Of a stretch of 64,000 nucleotides of DNA, positions 10,189-19,101 are shown in pieces. The DNA comes from Gammaproteobacteria bacterium. GTDB lineage: Bacteria; Gemmatimonadota; Gemmatimonadetes; Longimicrobiales; Gaopeijiaceae. Below the pieces are notes generated by a model that saw only the letters and a list, made by a program, of their open reading frames with translations, did no database searches and was not told the DNA's origin. The position numbers and the translations under genes were made by a program. The first letter of the stretch is position 1, and every line of letters begins with the position of its first letter. The stretch lies in NCBI GenBank assembly GCA_009840525.1, contig VXNP01000012.1, forward strand, positions 1 through 64,000, read 5' to 3'.

Positions 10189-10630
10189 GAGGCTGCGCCC
10201 GCTCGACCAGTTCCACCAGCGCCCCGCCCGTCCCCTTTGGATGGAGGAAGGCGACCAGGCCACCGTGCGCACCGGGCCTCGGAGTGCGGTCGATGGGCCG
10301 GAATCCCGCAGCGATCAGGCGGTCGAGTTCGATGCGCACGTTCTCGACGCGGAAGGCCACATGATGAAGGTTCGAGCCCCCTGCTGCGAGGAATCGCGCC
10401 ACTGCGCCGCCCCGGTCGTGGGGTTCGAGAAGCTCCACTGCGCCGATGAAGCATACGTCGATGCCGTGTTCCGGGAGGGACTGGCGAGGCGAGGCCCGCT
10501 CGCCCGTCAGGTTCTCGAACAGAGGCGCCGACTCCGCGATCGAGTGGACGGCGATGCCGACATGGTCCACCGGGTAGTGCAGCGGGCTCGGTGACGGATC
10601 CACGGGCCCTGCTGCGGGGTCGAATTCCAT
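10175..10630 (-). CDS. mce: Methylmalonyl-CoA epimerase (VOC superfamily)
   Basis: Interconverts (R)- and (S)-methylmalonyl-CoA in propionyl-CoA metabolism. The 151 aa protein has the two beta-alpha-beta-beta-beta modules of the VOC fold. Likely metal ligands are H23 (VDHVGIAV), H89 or H90 (LHHVAFRV) and E140 (ALVELVE); the VELLEP strand is also typical. I use the ATG at 10630; the frame continues upstream to 10732 without family similarity. It is a single minus-strand gene between plus-strand genes. No mutase or carboxylase is nearby. Confidence 0.88.
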   Translation of the reverse strand: MEFDPAAGPVDPSPSPLHYPVDHVGIAVHSIAESAPLFENLTGERASPRQSLPEHGIDVCFIGAVELLEPHDRGGAVARFLAAGGSNLHHVAFRVENVRIELDRLIAAGFRPIDRTPRPGAHGGLVAFLHPKGTGGALVELVERAQPLSAR

Positions 10631-10746
10631 GACCGGTCGAGATGCGGTTATACTTTGAGGAATCAGGGAAGCAGGGAAGGGCGATGCGGCGCTTCCGCTT
10701 CCATCGTACGAACGACCCGGGACCGGGATCAAGGAGATCAGCCAGA

Positions 10747-11076
10747 ATGAGCGATCGAGTTCTGACGGTTACGGACGAGAGCTTCGCCGACGACATAGAG
10801 AACAGCCAGGGACTAGCGATGGTGGACTTCTGGGCGACCTGGTGCGGCCCCTGCCGCATCGTCTCGCCCATCGTCGATCAGCTCGCGGACGAATATGGCG
10901 ACCGCGGGGTGACGGTGGGCAAGGTGGACGTGGACACCAACCCCGGCACCTCTGCGCGCTTCGGGGTGCGCTCGATCCCGAGTATTCTCTTCTTCAAGGA
11001 CGGGAGGCACGTCGACACCGTTGTCGGCGCCGTTCCGAGGGCCCATCTCGAGGAGAAGATCGAGGCGCACCTGTAG
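10747..11076 (+). CDS. trxA: Thioredoxin
   Basis: Small cytoplasmic dithiol-disulfide oxidoreductase of 109 aa. The redox motif WCGPC has C33 and C36, the cis-proline loop is RSIPS, and the fold starts with the usual FADDIENS helix and VDFWA strand. The ATG at 10747 is preceded by AAGGAG at 10731-10736. The open frame extends upstream to 10642, but that part does not resemble thioredoxin. rsmI follows after 22 bp. Confidence 0.95.
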   Translation: MSDRVLTVTDESFADDIENSQGLAMVDFWATWCGPCRIVSPIVDQLADEYGDRGVTVGKVDVDTNPGTSARFGVRSIPSILFFKDGRHVDTVVGAVPRAHLEEKIEAHL

Positions 11077-11098
11077 GTCCGCGATACGCGAGCGGGGG

Positions 11099-11944
11099 GT
11101 GGCGACTCTCTACCTCGTCAGCACCCCCATCGGCAACCTCTCCGACCTCTCGGCGCGCGCCGCCCTGGTCTTGCGCGAGGTAGAGAGGATCTTCGCGGAA
11201 GACACGCGCAGGACCGGACGGCTGTTGCAACATCTTGGCGTCGACACGCGCCTCACCTCCCTGCATCAGCACAACGAGGCGGCGCGCGCGGGGCGGGTCC
11301 TCGAGTGCCTGGAGTCGGGACATGACGCCGCGGTGGTGAGCGATGCCGGAACGCCGCTGGTCTCGGATCCGGGCGCGCGCGTGGTGGACGCCGCGCTTGA
11401 AGCCGGGCACGACGTGGTTCCGGTGCCGGGTCCGTCCGCGGTTCTGGCAGCGCTGGTGGGGTCGGGGCTTCCGGCCGACCGTTTCGCCTTCCTGGGGTTC
11501 GCGCCCCGCAAGGGACGCGAGCGGCGCGCCCTGCTGCAGCGGGTCGCCCGTTCGCACGAGACCACCGTGCTCTTCGAAGCTCCCGGCCGGCTGCACCGCC
11601 TGCTTACCGACCTGGAGCGCGCGTGCGGCTCCGGCCGCCGGGTGGCGGTGGCGCGGGAAATGACCAAATTGCACGAGGAGTTCGTGCGAGGGACCCTGGC
11701 CGAGGCCCGGGCTCATTTCGGAGAGCGCGCGCCCCGGGGAGAGTTAACGCTGGTGGTCGACCGCTCTCCGGAGGGCGAACCCGACGAATCCGCGGTTCGG
11801 GAACGGGCCGCGGAATTGCTGGCCGGAGGCACGCGGCCGAGTGAAGCTGTCCGGGAGTTGACGGCCCGGCTCGGGGTATCTCGCAACCGCGCCTACCGGA
11901 TCGTACATTCAACTGTTGTGCCGGACGGGCCGGGGACGGAGTAG
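11099..11944 (+). CDS. rsmI: 16S rRNA (cytidine-1402-2'-O)-methyltransferase
   Basis: SAM-dependent tetrapyrrole-methylase-fold enzyme that 2'-O-methylates C1402 of 16S rRNA. Family motifs are VSTPIGNLSD at the N-terminus, AEDTRRT, VSDAGTPLVSDPG and PGPSAVLAALVGSG. The C-terminal segment after about residue 235 is a small helix-turn-helix-like tail. I use the GTG at 11099, just ahead of the first strand, giving 281 aa. An upstream in-frame start at 11021 would overlap trxA heavily and adds a basic segment foreign to the family. Confidence 0.93.
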   Translation: MATLYLVSTPIGNLSDLSARAALVLREVERIFAEDTRRTGRLLQHLGVDTRLTSLHQHNEAARAGRVLECLESGHDAAVVSDAGTPLVSDPGARVVDAALEAGHDVVPVPGPSAVLAALVGSGLPADRFAFLGFAPRKGRERRALLQRVARSHETTVLFEAPGRLHRLLTDLERACGSGRRVAVAREMTKLHEEFVRGTLAEARAHFGERAPRGELTLVVDRSPEGEPDESAVRERAAELLAGGTRPSEAVRELTARLGVSRNRAYRIVHSTVVPDGPGTE

Positions 11945-11994
11945 ACACGCGCCGCACGGCAGGCGCGCTCAAGGCGGGAGTGGTTCAGGAATCG

Positions 11995-12657
11995 ATGCTG
12001 CAGATTGTTCTCGCGATCCTTGCGGCCGTGCTTGCGGCCACTCCGCCCGTCGAACCGACGCTCACCATCGCGCGCCTCCAGTACGACGGAGGAGGGGACT
12101 GGTATGCGAACCCGTCCTCGCTGGCCAATCTGCTGGAGCGAATCGCAGCCGACACCGGGTTGCCGGTGGCGGATCGTGAAGCCACCGTCACCCTCCGGGA
12201 TCCCGCGCTGCCCGACTACCCCTACGTCTACATGACCGGCCACGGAAACGTGAGTTTTGCGCTGGACGAGCAGGGGGCGTTGCGCGAATATCTGTTGGGA
12301 GGGGGATTCCTGCACGTCGACGACAACTACGGTCTCGACGAATCCTTTCGCCGGGAGATCGCGCGCGTGTTCCCCGGCCGCGAGCTCGTGGAGATCCCCC
12401 CCGATCATCCGGTCTTCGGCGCCTTTCACCTGTTCCCGGAAGGCCTGCCCAAGATCCACGAGCACGACGGAGGCCCGCCCCAGGCCTTTGGCCTCTTCGA
12501 GCGCGGCCGGCTGATGCTGTTCTACAGCTACGAAAGCGATCTGGGAGACGGCTGGGAGGATCCCGAGGTGCACGAAGATCCCCCGGAGACCCGCGAGCAG
12601 GCGTTGCGCATGGGCGTGAACCTGTTCGTCTACGCCATCACCCGGGGGGCATCGTGA
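11995..12657 (+). CDS. DUF4159 domain protein, exported
   Basis: A 220 aa protein with an N-terminal hydrophobic signal (LQIVLAILAAVLAA) followed by one DUF4159 domain. Recognisable segments are the LTIARLQYDGGGDWY opening, YVYMTGHGN, and GGFLHVDDNYG, typical of this uncharacterised family with a flavodoxin/GATase-like strand pattern. The ATG at 11995 gives a compact signal peptide; a GTG at 11980 is the alternative. Its stop overlaps the DUF4175 start as GTGA. In known genomes DUF4159 proteins occur near DUF4175 and MoxR/DUF58 genes; only DUF4175 is present here. Confidence 0.85.
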   Translation: MLQIVLAILAAVLAATPPVEPTLTIARLQYDGGGDWYANPSSLANLLERIAADTGLPVADREATVTLRDPALPDYPYVYMTGHGNVSFALDEQGALREYLLGGGFLHVDDNYGLDESFRREIARVFPGRELVEIPPDHPVFGAFHLFPEGLPKIHEHDGGPPQAFGLFERGRLMLFYSYESDLGDGWEDPEVHEDPPETREQALRMGVNLFVYAITRGAS

Positions 12658-15600
12658 GCCGGGCGGCCCGCCCGAGCGTCCGCGGCGCGTTCGAGGCCGT
12701 GCGCGGTCACATCGGAAGCCGCTTCGGGATGGCGGGGGTGCTGTGGGCGATTGTTCCCGTGGCCGTCACGCTGATGCTCGCCTGGTGGCTGGGGGGTGCG
12801 GCGGGGTGGCGTCAGGGAAGCGCGGCGCCGCTGGTCCTGGACGGGCTCGCGATCGCCGCAGTGGCCACCCTGGTTGCTTCGCTGCTCCGCCTCCGGCGCC
12901 GCTGGCTCGACGAAGCCAGGGTCGCCGCAACCATGGAGGAGGCGGCCGGTCTGGCCCGCGGCGTTGTGCGCGGCTCGCTCGAACTCTCCCGTTCGGTCCC
13001 GCCCGGCGTATCGGCCGCGCTGGCACGCCGTGCCGAAGCGCGGGTTGCGGGGCGCCTCACGTCCCCCACGTCCGTGCTGGCCGGATCGCTCCACCGGCGC
13101 AGCGGTCGCTGGATGCGCCTCGGGGCGGGGGCGCTGGTGGTGGCCAGCGTACCCGTGATCTCCGCGTGGGTCGCGTCGCCGGAGCGGTCGCGGCGCGCGT
13201 GGTCGGGGCTCGCGACTCCCTTCGGGGTGATGGCGAGCCCGCGCTATGCCCCTCTGGTGGTCCGGCCGGGGGACATCGAGGTTTCCCGGGGGTCGGACGT
13301 CGCCATCGAGGTCGAAACGATGGGACGCCTCGAGGTTACGCTGCACTCCCGTGCGCCCGGAGACGTACCGCGCGCCGACACGCGCCGGATGCCTGACAGC
13401 GTCGCAACGTTCCGGTTCAACGCCGTGGAAACCGCCTTCGAGTATTGGGCGTCGGCGCCTGACGGGAGCATGAGCGAGCGCTACCGGGTCACGCCGGTGG
13501 ACCCGCTGTTCGTGGCGGATCTGACCCTGCAGCTCACCTTCCCTCCCCACACCGGCCGGTATGCGGAGGAGTATCGGGGATCCGCGCCCGGGTTGAGCGT
13601 TCCGGTGGGCACCCGCGTCCGCGTGGAGGGACGCGCCAGCCGGGAACTTCAGGTGGCCAGCCTCGCGGTCGAGGAGCCGGGCGGGCCGGCTGTCGCCCTC
13701 CAGGTCGACGGCCCCCGCTTCCATGCCGACTGGACACCGCGTGTCGGCGGCGTATACCACTGGCATCTGGTCGATGCGCGCGGCGGCGGTCCGGAGATCC
13801 CGCCCGTTCCACTCGACATTACCCTGGTGCGCGACTCGGTACCCGCCGTCGCCATCGTGTTTCCCGGCCGCGACACCGTTCTGCCTCTCTCGATGGAGCA
13901 GCCGCTGGTCGTTCAGGCTCAGGACGACTACGGACTCGCTTCCGTGGAGCTGGTGGCGTACCGGGTGCGGTCTCTGGGGGCACCCGAGGATCCGGTCGTG
14001 CGCAGGATGGGCATGGCCGGCACCAGGAGTGCCCTCGTGCGCCCGCTCCTGGACGTTTCCGACTGGGGACTGCTCGCCGGCGACGTGATCCGCTACCGCG
14101 CACGCGTGGTCGACAACGCGCCGTCGCCGCAGATCGGCGAAAGCCCGGAATACGTGTTGCGCATGCCGGAGGCCTCCGAGCTGCGCTGGCAGGCCCAGCA
14201 GGTGCTCGAGGACGCGGCGGCCGAGGTCGAGTCGCTGGCTGAACAGGCGGGAGAAGCGGCCGAGGAGACCCGCGAACTGGAGCGGCGCAACCAGGCGGAG
14301 CTCGCCGAGGAGCGCCGGAACCCTGGAACGCGGGGAGAGGAAGAGCTGAGCTTCGAGGAGCAGGAGGAACTGCGGCAGGCGCTGGAGGCCCAGGAGGAAC
14401 TGGCTGCCGAAGTGGATTCACTGAGGCAGGAGCTGGAGGAGGTTGCCGAATCCATGCGCCAGGCGGGTCTTCCGGATCCCGAGTTCAGTGAGGAGATGGA
14501 GGAGCTTCAGCGTCTGCTCGAGGAGATGATGCCGGAGGAGCTGCGCGAACGCATGGAAGACATGGCGCGCAACCTGGAGGAGATGGACGAAGCCGCGTCG
14601 CTGGAAGCGCTGGAACGGCTCGCGCAGGACCAGGAGGAAATGCGCCAGCGTCTGGAGGAATCCATCGAGCGCTTCCGCCGTGCCGCGACGGAACAGGAAC
14701 TGCGCGCCGCCGAGGAAGAGGCCGCGGAGTTGGCGCGCAGGGAGGACGCGCTCGCCGACGCGATGGAGGAGGGGGACACCCTCGACCTGCGAGCGCGCCA
14801 GCAGGCCGACCTGGAGCAGCAGACCGAAGCGCTCCTGGAGCGCATGCAAGAGGCGCGCGAGCACCTCGACGAGTTGGGAGAGCAGCAGGCCGGAGACCGC
14901 GCCGAGACCGCGGGCGAGCGTACCGACGAAGCGCGCCGCGACATGGCCGAAGCCCGCGAGCAGGCGGAGGCGGGAGAAGCGCAGTCGGCGGCGCAGGAGG
15001 CCAGAGAGGCGGCCGAGGCGCTCAGGGAAGCACAGGAGGCGCTGGCGGAAGCGCGTGCCGAGATGACGCAGTCCATGGATGCCGCCGCCCGCGAGGCGCT
15101 GCGGCAGACGGCGGAGGATGCGCTCTCCCTCGCGCGCCAGCAGGCCGGGTTGCGCGAGCAGATGCGGCGCGCGAACACGGAGCAGCAGGCGGCCATGCGG
15201 GCCGATGAGGCGTCGCTTCTGCGCGGCGTGCGCAACATGGCCGAGAACCTGAGCGCCGGATCGCGCGCCTCCGGCCAGGTCGACCGGGCTGTCAGCACCG
15301 CCATCGGCGAAGCCATGGAGGCCATCACCGAGACGCTGGAGGCGCTCGACAGCCGGCGGGGGTCGACGCCGTCTCCGACCGCGACCGCCGAGGCGGCGGT
15401 CCGCGCGCTCAACCAGGTTGCGCTCCAGGCCATCGCAGGCGCCGGGCAGTCAGGGCAGGATGCGGCCTCGGGCGGAGCGGGAGAGATGCAGGAGATGCTC
15501 GAAGCGATCGCCCAGCGACAGGGCGATCTGATCCTGCAGACCGAGGAACTCATGCCGATGCAGCTGGGCGAGCAGGCGCTCGCCAGGCAGATGCAGCAGC

Positions 15601-16034
15601 TCTCGCAGGGTCAGGAGTCGGTGGCCGGCGAGCTCGGTGATCTGGCGCAGCAGCCGAACTCCGAAGAGCAGGCGCTCGGTGATCTTGACGAGCTTGCGCA
15701 AGAGGCGGCCGCCTTGGCCGAGGAACTTGCGATGGAACGCCTGCGCGCGGAAACCATCGAACGCCAGGAGCAACTCTTCCAGCGCTTGCTGGACGCCGGG
15801 AGAAGCCTCGAGCGGGACGAGGAGTCGGAGGAGCGGGAATCCGAGATTCCCGGAGAATTCGAACGAAACGTCGTAGGGCCTCTTTCCGAAGAGGACCTGA
15901 ACGCGCTCCGGTTCGAGCTTCCCCCGGCGGACGTGCTGGGCCGCCTGCCCCCGGCACAGAGGCGCCTGGTGATCGAGTACTTCGAGCGCCTCAATCAGGC
16001 TGCCACCAACCTGCCCCCGGGAGGCGGGTCGTGA
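12654..16034 (+). CDS. DUF4175 giant membrane-anchored coiled-coil protein
   Basis: An 1126 aa protein of unknown function. Three hydrophobic segments lie in the first 170 residues (about 24-47, 55-78 and 150-168), then an extracytoplasmic beta-rich region (about 190-500), then a very long Glu/Ala/Gln/Arg-rich coiled coil from about 505 to 1060, ending in a proline- and glycine-rich tail. This matches the DUF4175 architecture. The coiled coil suggests a long periplasmic spacer or scaffold. The GTG start overlaps the DUF4159 stop, and the stop overlaps the TPR gene start. Confidence 0.85.
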   Translation: MSRAARPSVRGAFEAVRGHIGSRFGMAGVLWAIVPVAVTLMLAWWLGGAAGWRQGSAAPLVLDGLAIAAVATLVASLLRLRRRWLDEARVAATMEEAAGLARGVVRGSLELSRSVPPGVSAALARRAEARVAGRLTSPTSVLAGSLHRRSGRWMRLGAGALVVASVPVISAWVASPERSRRAWSGLATPFGVMASPRYAPLVVRPGDIEVSRGSDVAIEVETMGRLEVTLHSRAPGDVPRADTRRMPDSVATFRFNAVETAFEYWASAPDGSMSERYRVTPVDPLFVADLTLQLTFPPHTGRYAEEYRGSAPGLSVPVGTRVRVEGRASRELQVASLAVEEPGGPAVALQVDGPRFHADWTPRVGGVYHWHLVDARGGGPEIPPVPLDITLVRDSVPAVAIVFPGRDTVLPLSMEQPLVVQAQDDYGLASVELVAYRVRSLGAPEDPVVRRMGMAGTRSALVRPLLDVSDWGLLAGDVIRYRARVVDNAPSPQIGESPEYVLRMPEASELRWQAQQVLEDAAAEVESLAEQAGEAAEETRELERRNQAELAEERRNPGTRGEEELSFEEQEELRQALEAQEELAAEVDSLRQELEEVAESMRQAGLPDPEFSEEMEELQRLLEEMMPEELRERMEDMARNLEEMDEAASLEALERLAQDQEEMRQRLEESIERFRRAATEQELRAAEEEAAELARREDALADAMEEGDTLDLRARQQADLEQQTEALLERMQEAREHLDELGEQQAGDRAETAGERTDEARRDMAEAREQAEAGEAQSAAQEAREAAEALREAQEALAEARAEMTQSMDAAAREALRQTAEDALSLARQQAGLREQMRRANTEQQAAMRADEASLLRGVRNMAENLSAGSRASGQVDRAVSTAIGEAMEAITETLEALDSRRGSTPSPTATAEAAVRALNQVALQAIAGAGQSGQDAASGGAGEMQEMLEAIAQRQGDLILQTEELMPMQLGEQALARQMQQLSQGQESVAGELGDLAQQPNSEEQALGDLDELAQEAAALAEELAMERLRAETIERQEQLFQRLLDAGRSLERDEESEERESEIPGEFERNVVGPLSEEDLNALRFELPPADVLGRLPPAQRRLVIEYFERLNQAATNLPPGGGS

Positions 16035-17815
16035 ACGACGGCACCCGGCGGAGGCTGTCGGCAGTTCCCTGGCTCGTGATCGGCACGGTGCTTGCCTTCG
16101 CACCTGCCACTGCGGACGGCCAGTTGTCCTCAAGCGAGGAATCCCGGCTGCTGCGCGAGGCCGCGCGCGCCGAGTCGGCGGGAGACTACGCCGCCTCGGT
16201 CGAGATCCTCACCTCGCTGTTGGCGGAGCGGCCTGCTTCCTCGGGAGCCATCTTCGCCCTGGAGCGCGTGCTGAGGGCACAGGGCCGGGTGTCGCAGGTT
16301 CTGGATCCCATAGACGCGTTCCTGGCGGTCGACCCTGTGTCCACCGGTCCCCGCTACCTCAAACTGAGGATACTCCTGGAGGTCGATTCCCTGGCTGAAC
16401 TGCGTTCCGCGGCGCAGTCCTGGATCGCGCAGAACCCGGCTTCGCCGGATTCCTATCGCGAAGTCGCGCGAGTGTACGAACGGGCGTTCGGGGGCGAGGA
16501 AGCTCTGTCCGTGCTTCGGCGGGGACAGAGCCGCGCGGCTGGTGGAGTCCTTGCGGTCGAAGCCGGAGATGTCCTGCTGCGCCTCGAGCGTCCCCTGGAG
16601 GCCCTGATGGAGTGGGCGCGTGCCCTGGACGGCCCGGATGCCCAGGCGCCCGGGGCCTTGCGGCGGATGGTGCGAACCGGTGGGGAGCATCCCGGGTTGG
16701 CACCCGCGGTGGTTCGCGAGCTGACGGCGGAAGGTGCGTCCGAAACCCGCAGGCGCGCGGCGATCGAAATCGCGCTCGAGGCTCGCCTGCAACCGGAAGC
16801 GCTGAGTCTTGCGGAGGAGATTGCAGGAGATCTTTCGGAGCGTGAGCGCGAGGGCTTCCTCAACGCATTGCTGCGGCTCGCCGAGGAAAAGGACGCCGAT
16901 CAGCTTGCGCTGTGGACGCTGCAGCAGTTGCGCCGGGAGACTCCGAGGGGTTCACGAGCGCGTACGCTGGATCGGCAGATCGCCGTCACTTCGCTCGTTG
17001 CCGGCGATACCGTGCGCGCGCTGGAGGCCAGGGAGCGGTACGCCCGCGGACTGCCCGAGCGCTCGCCGGAGCGGCGACGGGCTCTGGCCGAGATGATTCG
17101 ACTGGAGACGGCGACCGGCGCTCCCCTCGCGCTGCTCGACCGCTTCGCGGCCTTCCGCGAGGAGTTTCCGAACGCACCCGAAGCCGATCCGCTGGCGGTG
17201 GCGCTTTCGGCACGCTTCCGCGAGAACGGCGACCTGGAAACCGCGGCGTTTGTGCTGGAAGGAGTTCAGGGTCCGCTGAGCGCCCAGGAGCGTGCCTGGC
17301 TGGCTCTCGAGGCGGACAACCGAGAGAGCGCCCGGATCAATCTGATGCTCGCCGCGGGGGGACTGCCCGCGACCGAGGCCACGGCGATCGTGCAGCTGAT
17401 CGGCATCCTGGACCGGGTGGGCGAGCAGGCGGCCGCGCTGGCAGGCAGGGTGGCCATCGCGCGCCACAGGGAGGGCGCCGATGCGGCGTTCTCGCTGGTG
17501 AACGAAACGGTGCACGCCCTGCCGCCGGACGACCAGCCGCCCCTCCTCGCCATGGCCGCCCGCATCGCCGACGAAATCGACCAGCAGGGCGAGGCGGCGC
17601 GCCTGCGCGAGTCTCTGGCCGCCACCTTTCCGGAGTCGAGCGAGGCGCCGGAAGCCATCCTGCAGCTGGCCCGCTACCGGGCAGCCACCCCCACCGGCGT
17701 GCCGGCCGCCATCGAGTTGCTCGAGGAACTCATTCTGGCCCGCCCCAACAGCGCGGTCGTGCCGGTGGCCCGCCGCGAACTGGAACGCCTGAGGGCGTCA
17801 GGAGGTGCATCGTGA
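16031..17815 (+). CDS. Exported TPR-repeat protein
   Basis: A 594 aa protein with an N-terminal signal peptide (PWLVIGTVLAFAPATADG) and then nearly all-alpha sequence in short helix pairs of TPR type, for example ESAGDYAASVEILTSLLAE near the start and a TolA/YbgF-like ending with PNSAVVPVARRELERL. It is probably a periplasmic scaffold protein. GTG start overlaps the DUF4175 stop, and the stop overlaps the next gene's start, so all four genes of the cluster should be translationally coupled. No catalytic motif is visible. Confidence 0.82.
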   Translation: MNDGTRRRLSAVPWLVIGTVLAFAPATADGQLSSSEESRLLREAARAESAGDYAASVEILTSLLAERPASSGAIFALERVLRAQGRVSQVLDPIDAFLAVDPVSTGPRYLKLRILLEVDSLAELRSAAQSWIAQNPASPDSYREVARVYERAFGGEEALSVLRRGQSRAAGGVLAVEAGDVLLRLERPLEALMEWARALDGPDAQAPGALRRMVRTGGEHPGLAPAVVRELTAEGASETRRRAAIEIALEARLQPEALSLAEEIAGDLSEREREGFLNALLRLAEEKDADQLALWTLQQLRRETPRGSRARTLDRQIAVTSLVAGDTVRALEARERYARGLPERSPERRRALAEMIRLETATGAPLALLDRFAAFREEFPNAPEADPLAVALSARFRENGDLETAAFVLEGVQGPLSAQERAWLALEADNRESARINLMLAAGGLPATEATAIVQLIGILDRVGEQAAALAGRVAIARHREGADAAFSLVNETVHALPPDDQPPLLAMAARIADEIDQQGEAARLRESLAATFPESSEAPEAILQLARYRAATPTGVPAAIELLEELILARPNSAVVPVARRELERLRASGGAS

Positions 17816-19095
17816 ACGATTCTTCCCGATCGAGAGCCGGGCGATGCCTGGCCCGGACGACGCTGCTCGCGGCCCTGTTGCTGGCTCCGGCAGCCCTGCG
17901 GGCCCAGCATCTGCTGGTGCCGATGGACCAGGATCAGGACGATCACCTGAAGGCCTACGGCCTCACCTACTGGAGTCTCGAGCGGGGCGCGACCGCCGAG
18001 TGGCTGCTCAACTACCGGGACGGCGCCTTCCTCTTGCCGGACAGGCAGGACGTTCGTCGGGAAGCGGCGTTTCGCGGTGTCAGCATCGAGCCGGTGAGCG
18101 CCGCCGACGTAGCCGCGATACGCGCCCTGATCGCGCGCTCCAACATGGAGTCGGTGATCCTCGAGAAGGCGCCCAGCGTTGCGATCTACACGCCCGCCAA
18201 CACGACGCCCTGGGACGACGCCGTGACGATGGCGCTCGAGTATGCGGGCATCACCTACGACAAGGTCTGGGATCCGGAGGTCCTGAACGGGGATCTGGAG
18301 AACTACGAATGGCTCCATCTCCACCACGAGGACTTCACGGGCCAGTATTCCAAGTTCTTCATCACGTACGCGGGAGCTCCCTGGCTGCAGGAGGAAGTGG
18401 CCCGAAACCAGGAGGTGGCGACCGCGTTCGGATATCCGCACGTGCCCGCGCTCAAGAAGGCGGTTGCGAGCGTGATTCTGGACTACGTCGAGGCAGGCGG
18501 CTTCCTCTTTGCCATGTGCTCGGCAACCGAGACGCTCGGCCTGGCCCTGGCGGCCCGGGATGCCGACATCGCGGCGGCCTTCGCCGACGGGACCCCGCCG
18601 GCCCTCGACGCCTCGGCGCACATGCAGTGGGGCCGGGCGCTGGGGTTTCAGAACGCCGAAGTGCAGCTCTCTCCGTCGGTCAACGCGTTCAGCGACATCG
18701 ACGGTCATCAGGTCAATACGCCGTGGCGGGAAGAACTCGGCACGTTCTCGCTCTTCGAGTTCTCGGCCAAGCTGGATCCCGTGCCGTCGATGCTGACGCA
18801 GAGCCATGAGGATGTGCTCTCCGACTTCTACGGGCTCACCACGTCCTTCCGCCTGGACCGCATCAAGCCGGGCGCCATCGTCCTGGCGCAGGAGGGCGGA
18901 TGGGCCAAATACCTCCACGGGAACCGGGGCGAGGGAACCTGGACCTTCTACGGCGGGCACGATCCGGAAGACCCCGAGCACCAGATCGGCGATCCCCCCA
19001 CGGATCTTTCGCTGCACGCCAATTCGGGCGGCTATCGCCTGATCCTGAACAACGTCCTCTTCCCGGCGGCTCGCAAGAAGCAGCGCAAGACCTAG
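17812..19095 (+). CDS. Exported protein of unknown function, possible GATase1/ThuA-like fold
   Basis: A 427 aa protein with a clear signal peptide ending near LRAQH (about residue 32). The mature protein starts LLVPMDQDQDDHLKAYG, a segment I associate with proteins often labelled asparagine synthetase B in databases, although no asparagine synthetase domain is visible. Alternating strands and the turn GGFLFAMCSATETL, with a cysteine at a possible nucleophile elbow, suggest a class I amidotransferase-like or ThuA-like fold; this is inference. GTG start with GGAGGTG at 17801-17807, overlapping the TPR gene stop. It completes the cluster begun by DUF4159. Confidence 0.75.
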   Translation: MNDSSRSRAGRCLARTTLLAALLLAPAALRAQHLLVPMDQDQDDHLKAYGLTYWSLERGATAEWLLNYRDGAFLLPDRQDVRREAAFRGVSIEPVSAADVAAIRALIARSNMESVILEKAPSVAIYTPANTTPWDDAVTMALEYAGITYDKVWDPEVLNGDLENYEWLHLHHEDFTGQYSKFFITYAGAPWLQEEVARNQEVATAFGYPHVPALKKAVASVILDYVEAGGFLFAMCSATETLGLALAARDADIAAAFADGTPPALDASAHMQWGRALGFQNAEVQLSPSVNAFSDIDGHQVNTPWREELGTFSLFEFSAKLDPVPSMLTQSHEDVLSDFYGLTTSFRLDRIKPGAIVLAQEGGWAKYLHGNRGEGTWTFYGGHDPEDPEHQIGDPPTDLSLHANSGGYRLILNNVLFPAARKKQRKT

Positions 19096-19101
19096 CAGCC
19101 C

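Noticed and set aside
17812-19095. Asparagine synthetase activity
   Set aside because: No N-terminal Cys-type glutaminase or PP-loop synthetase motifs are visible, and the protein has a signal peptide.
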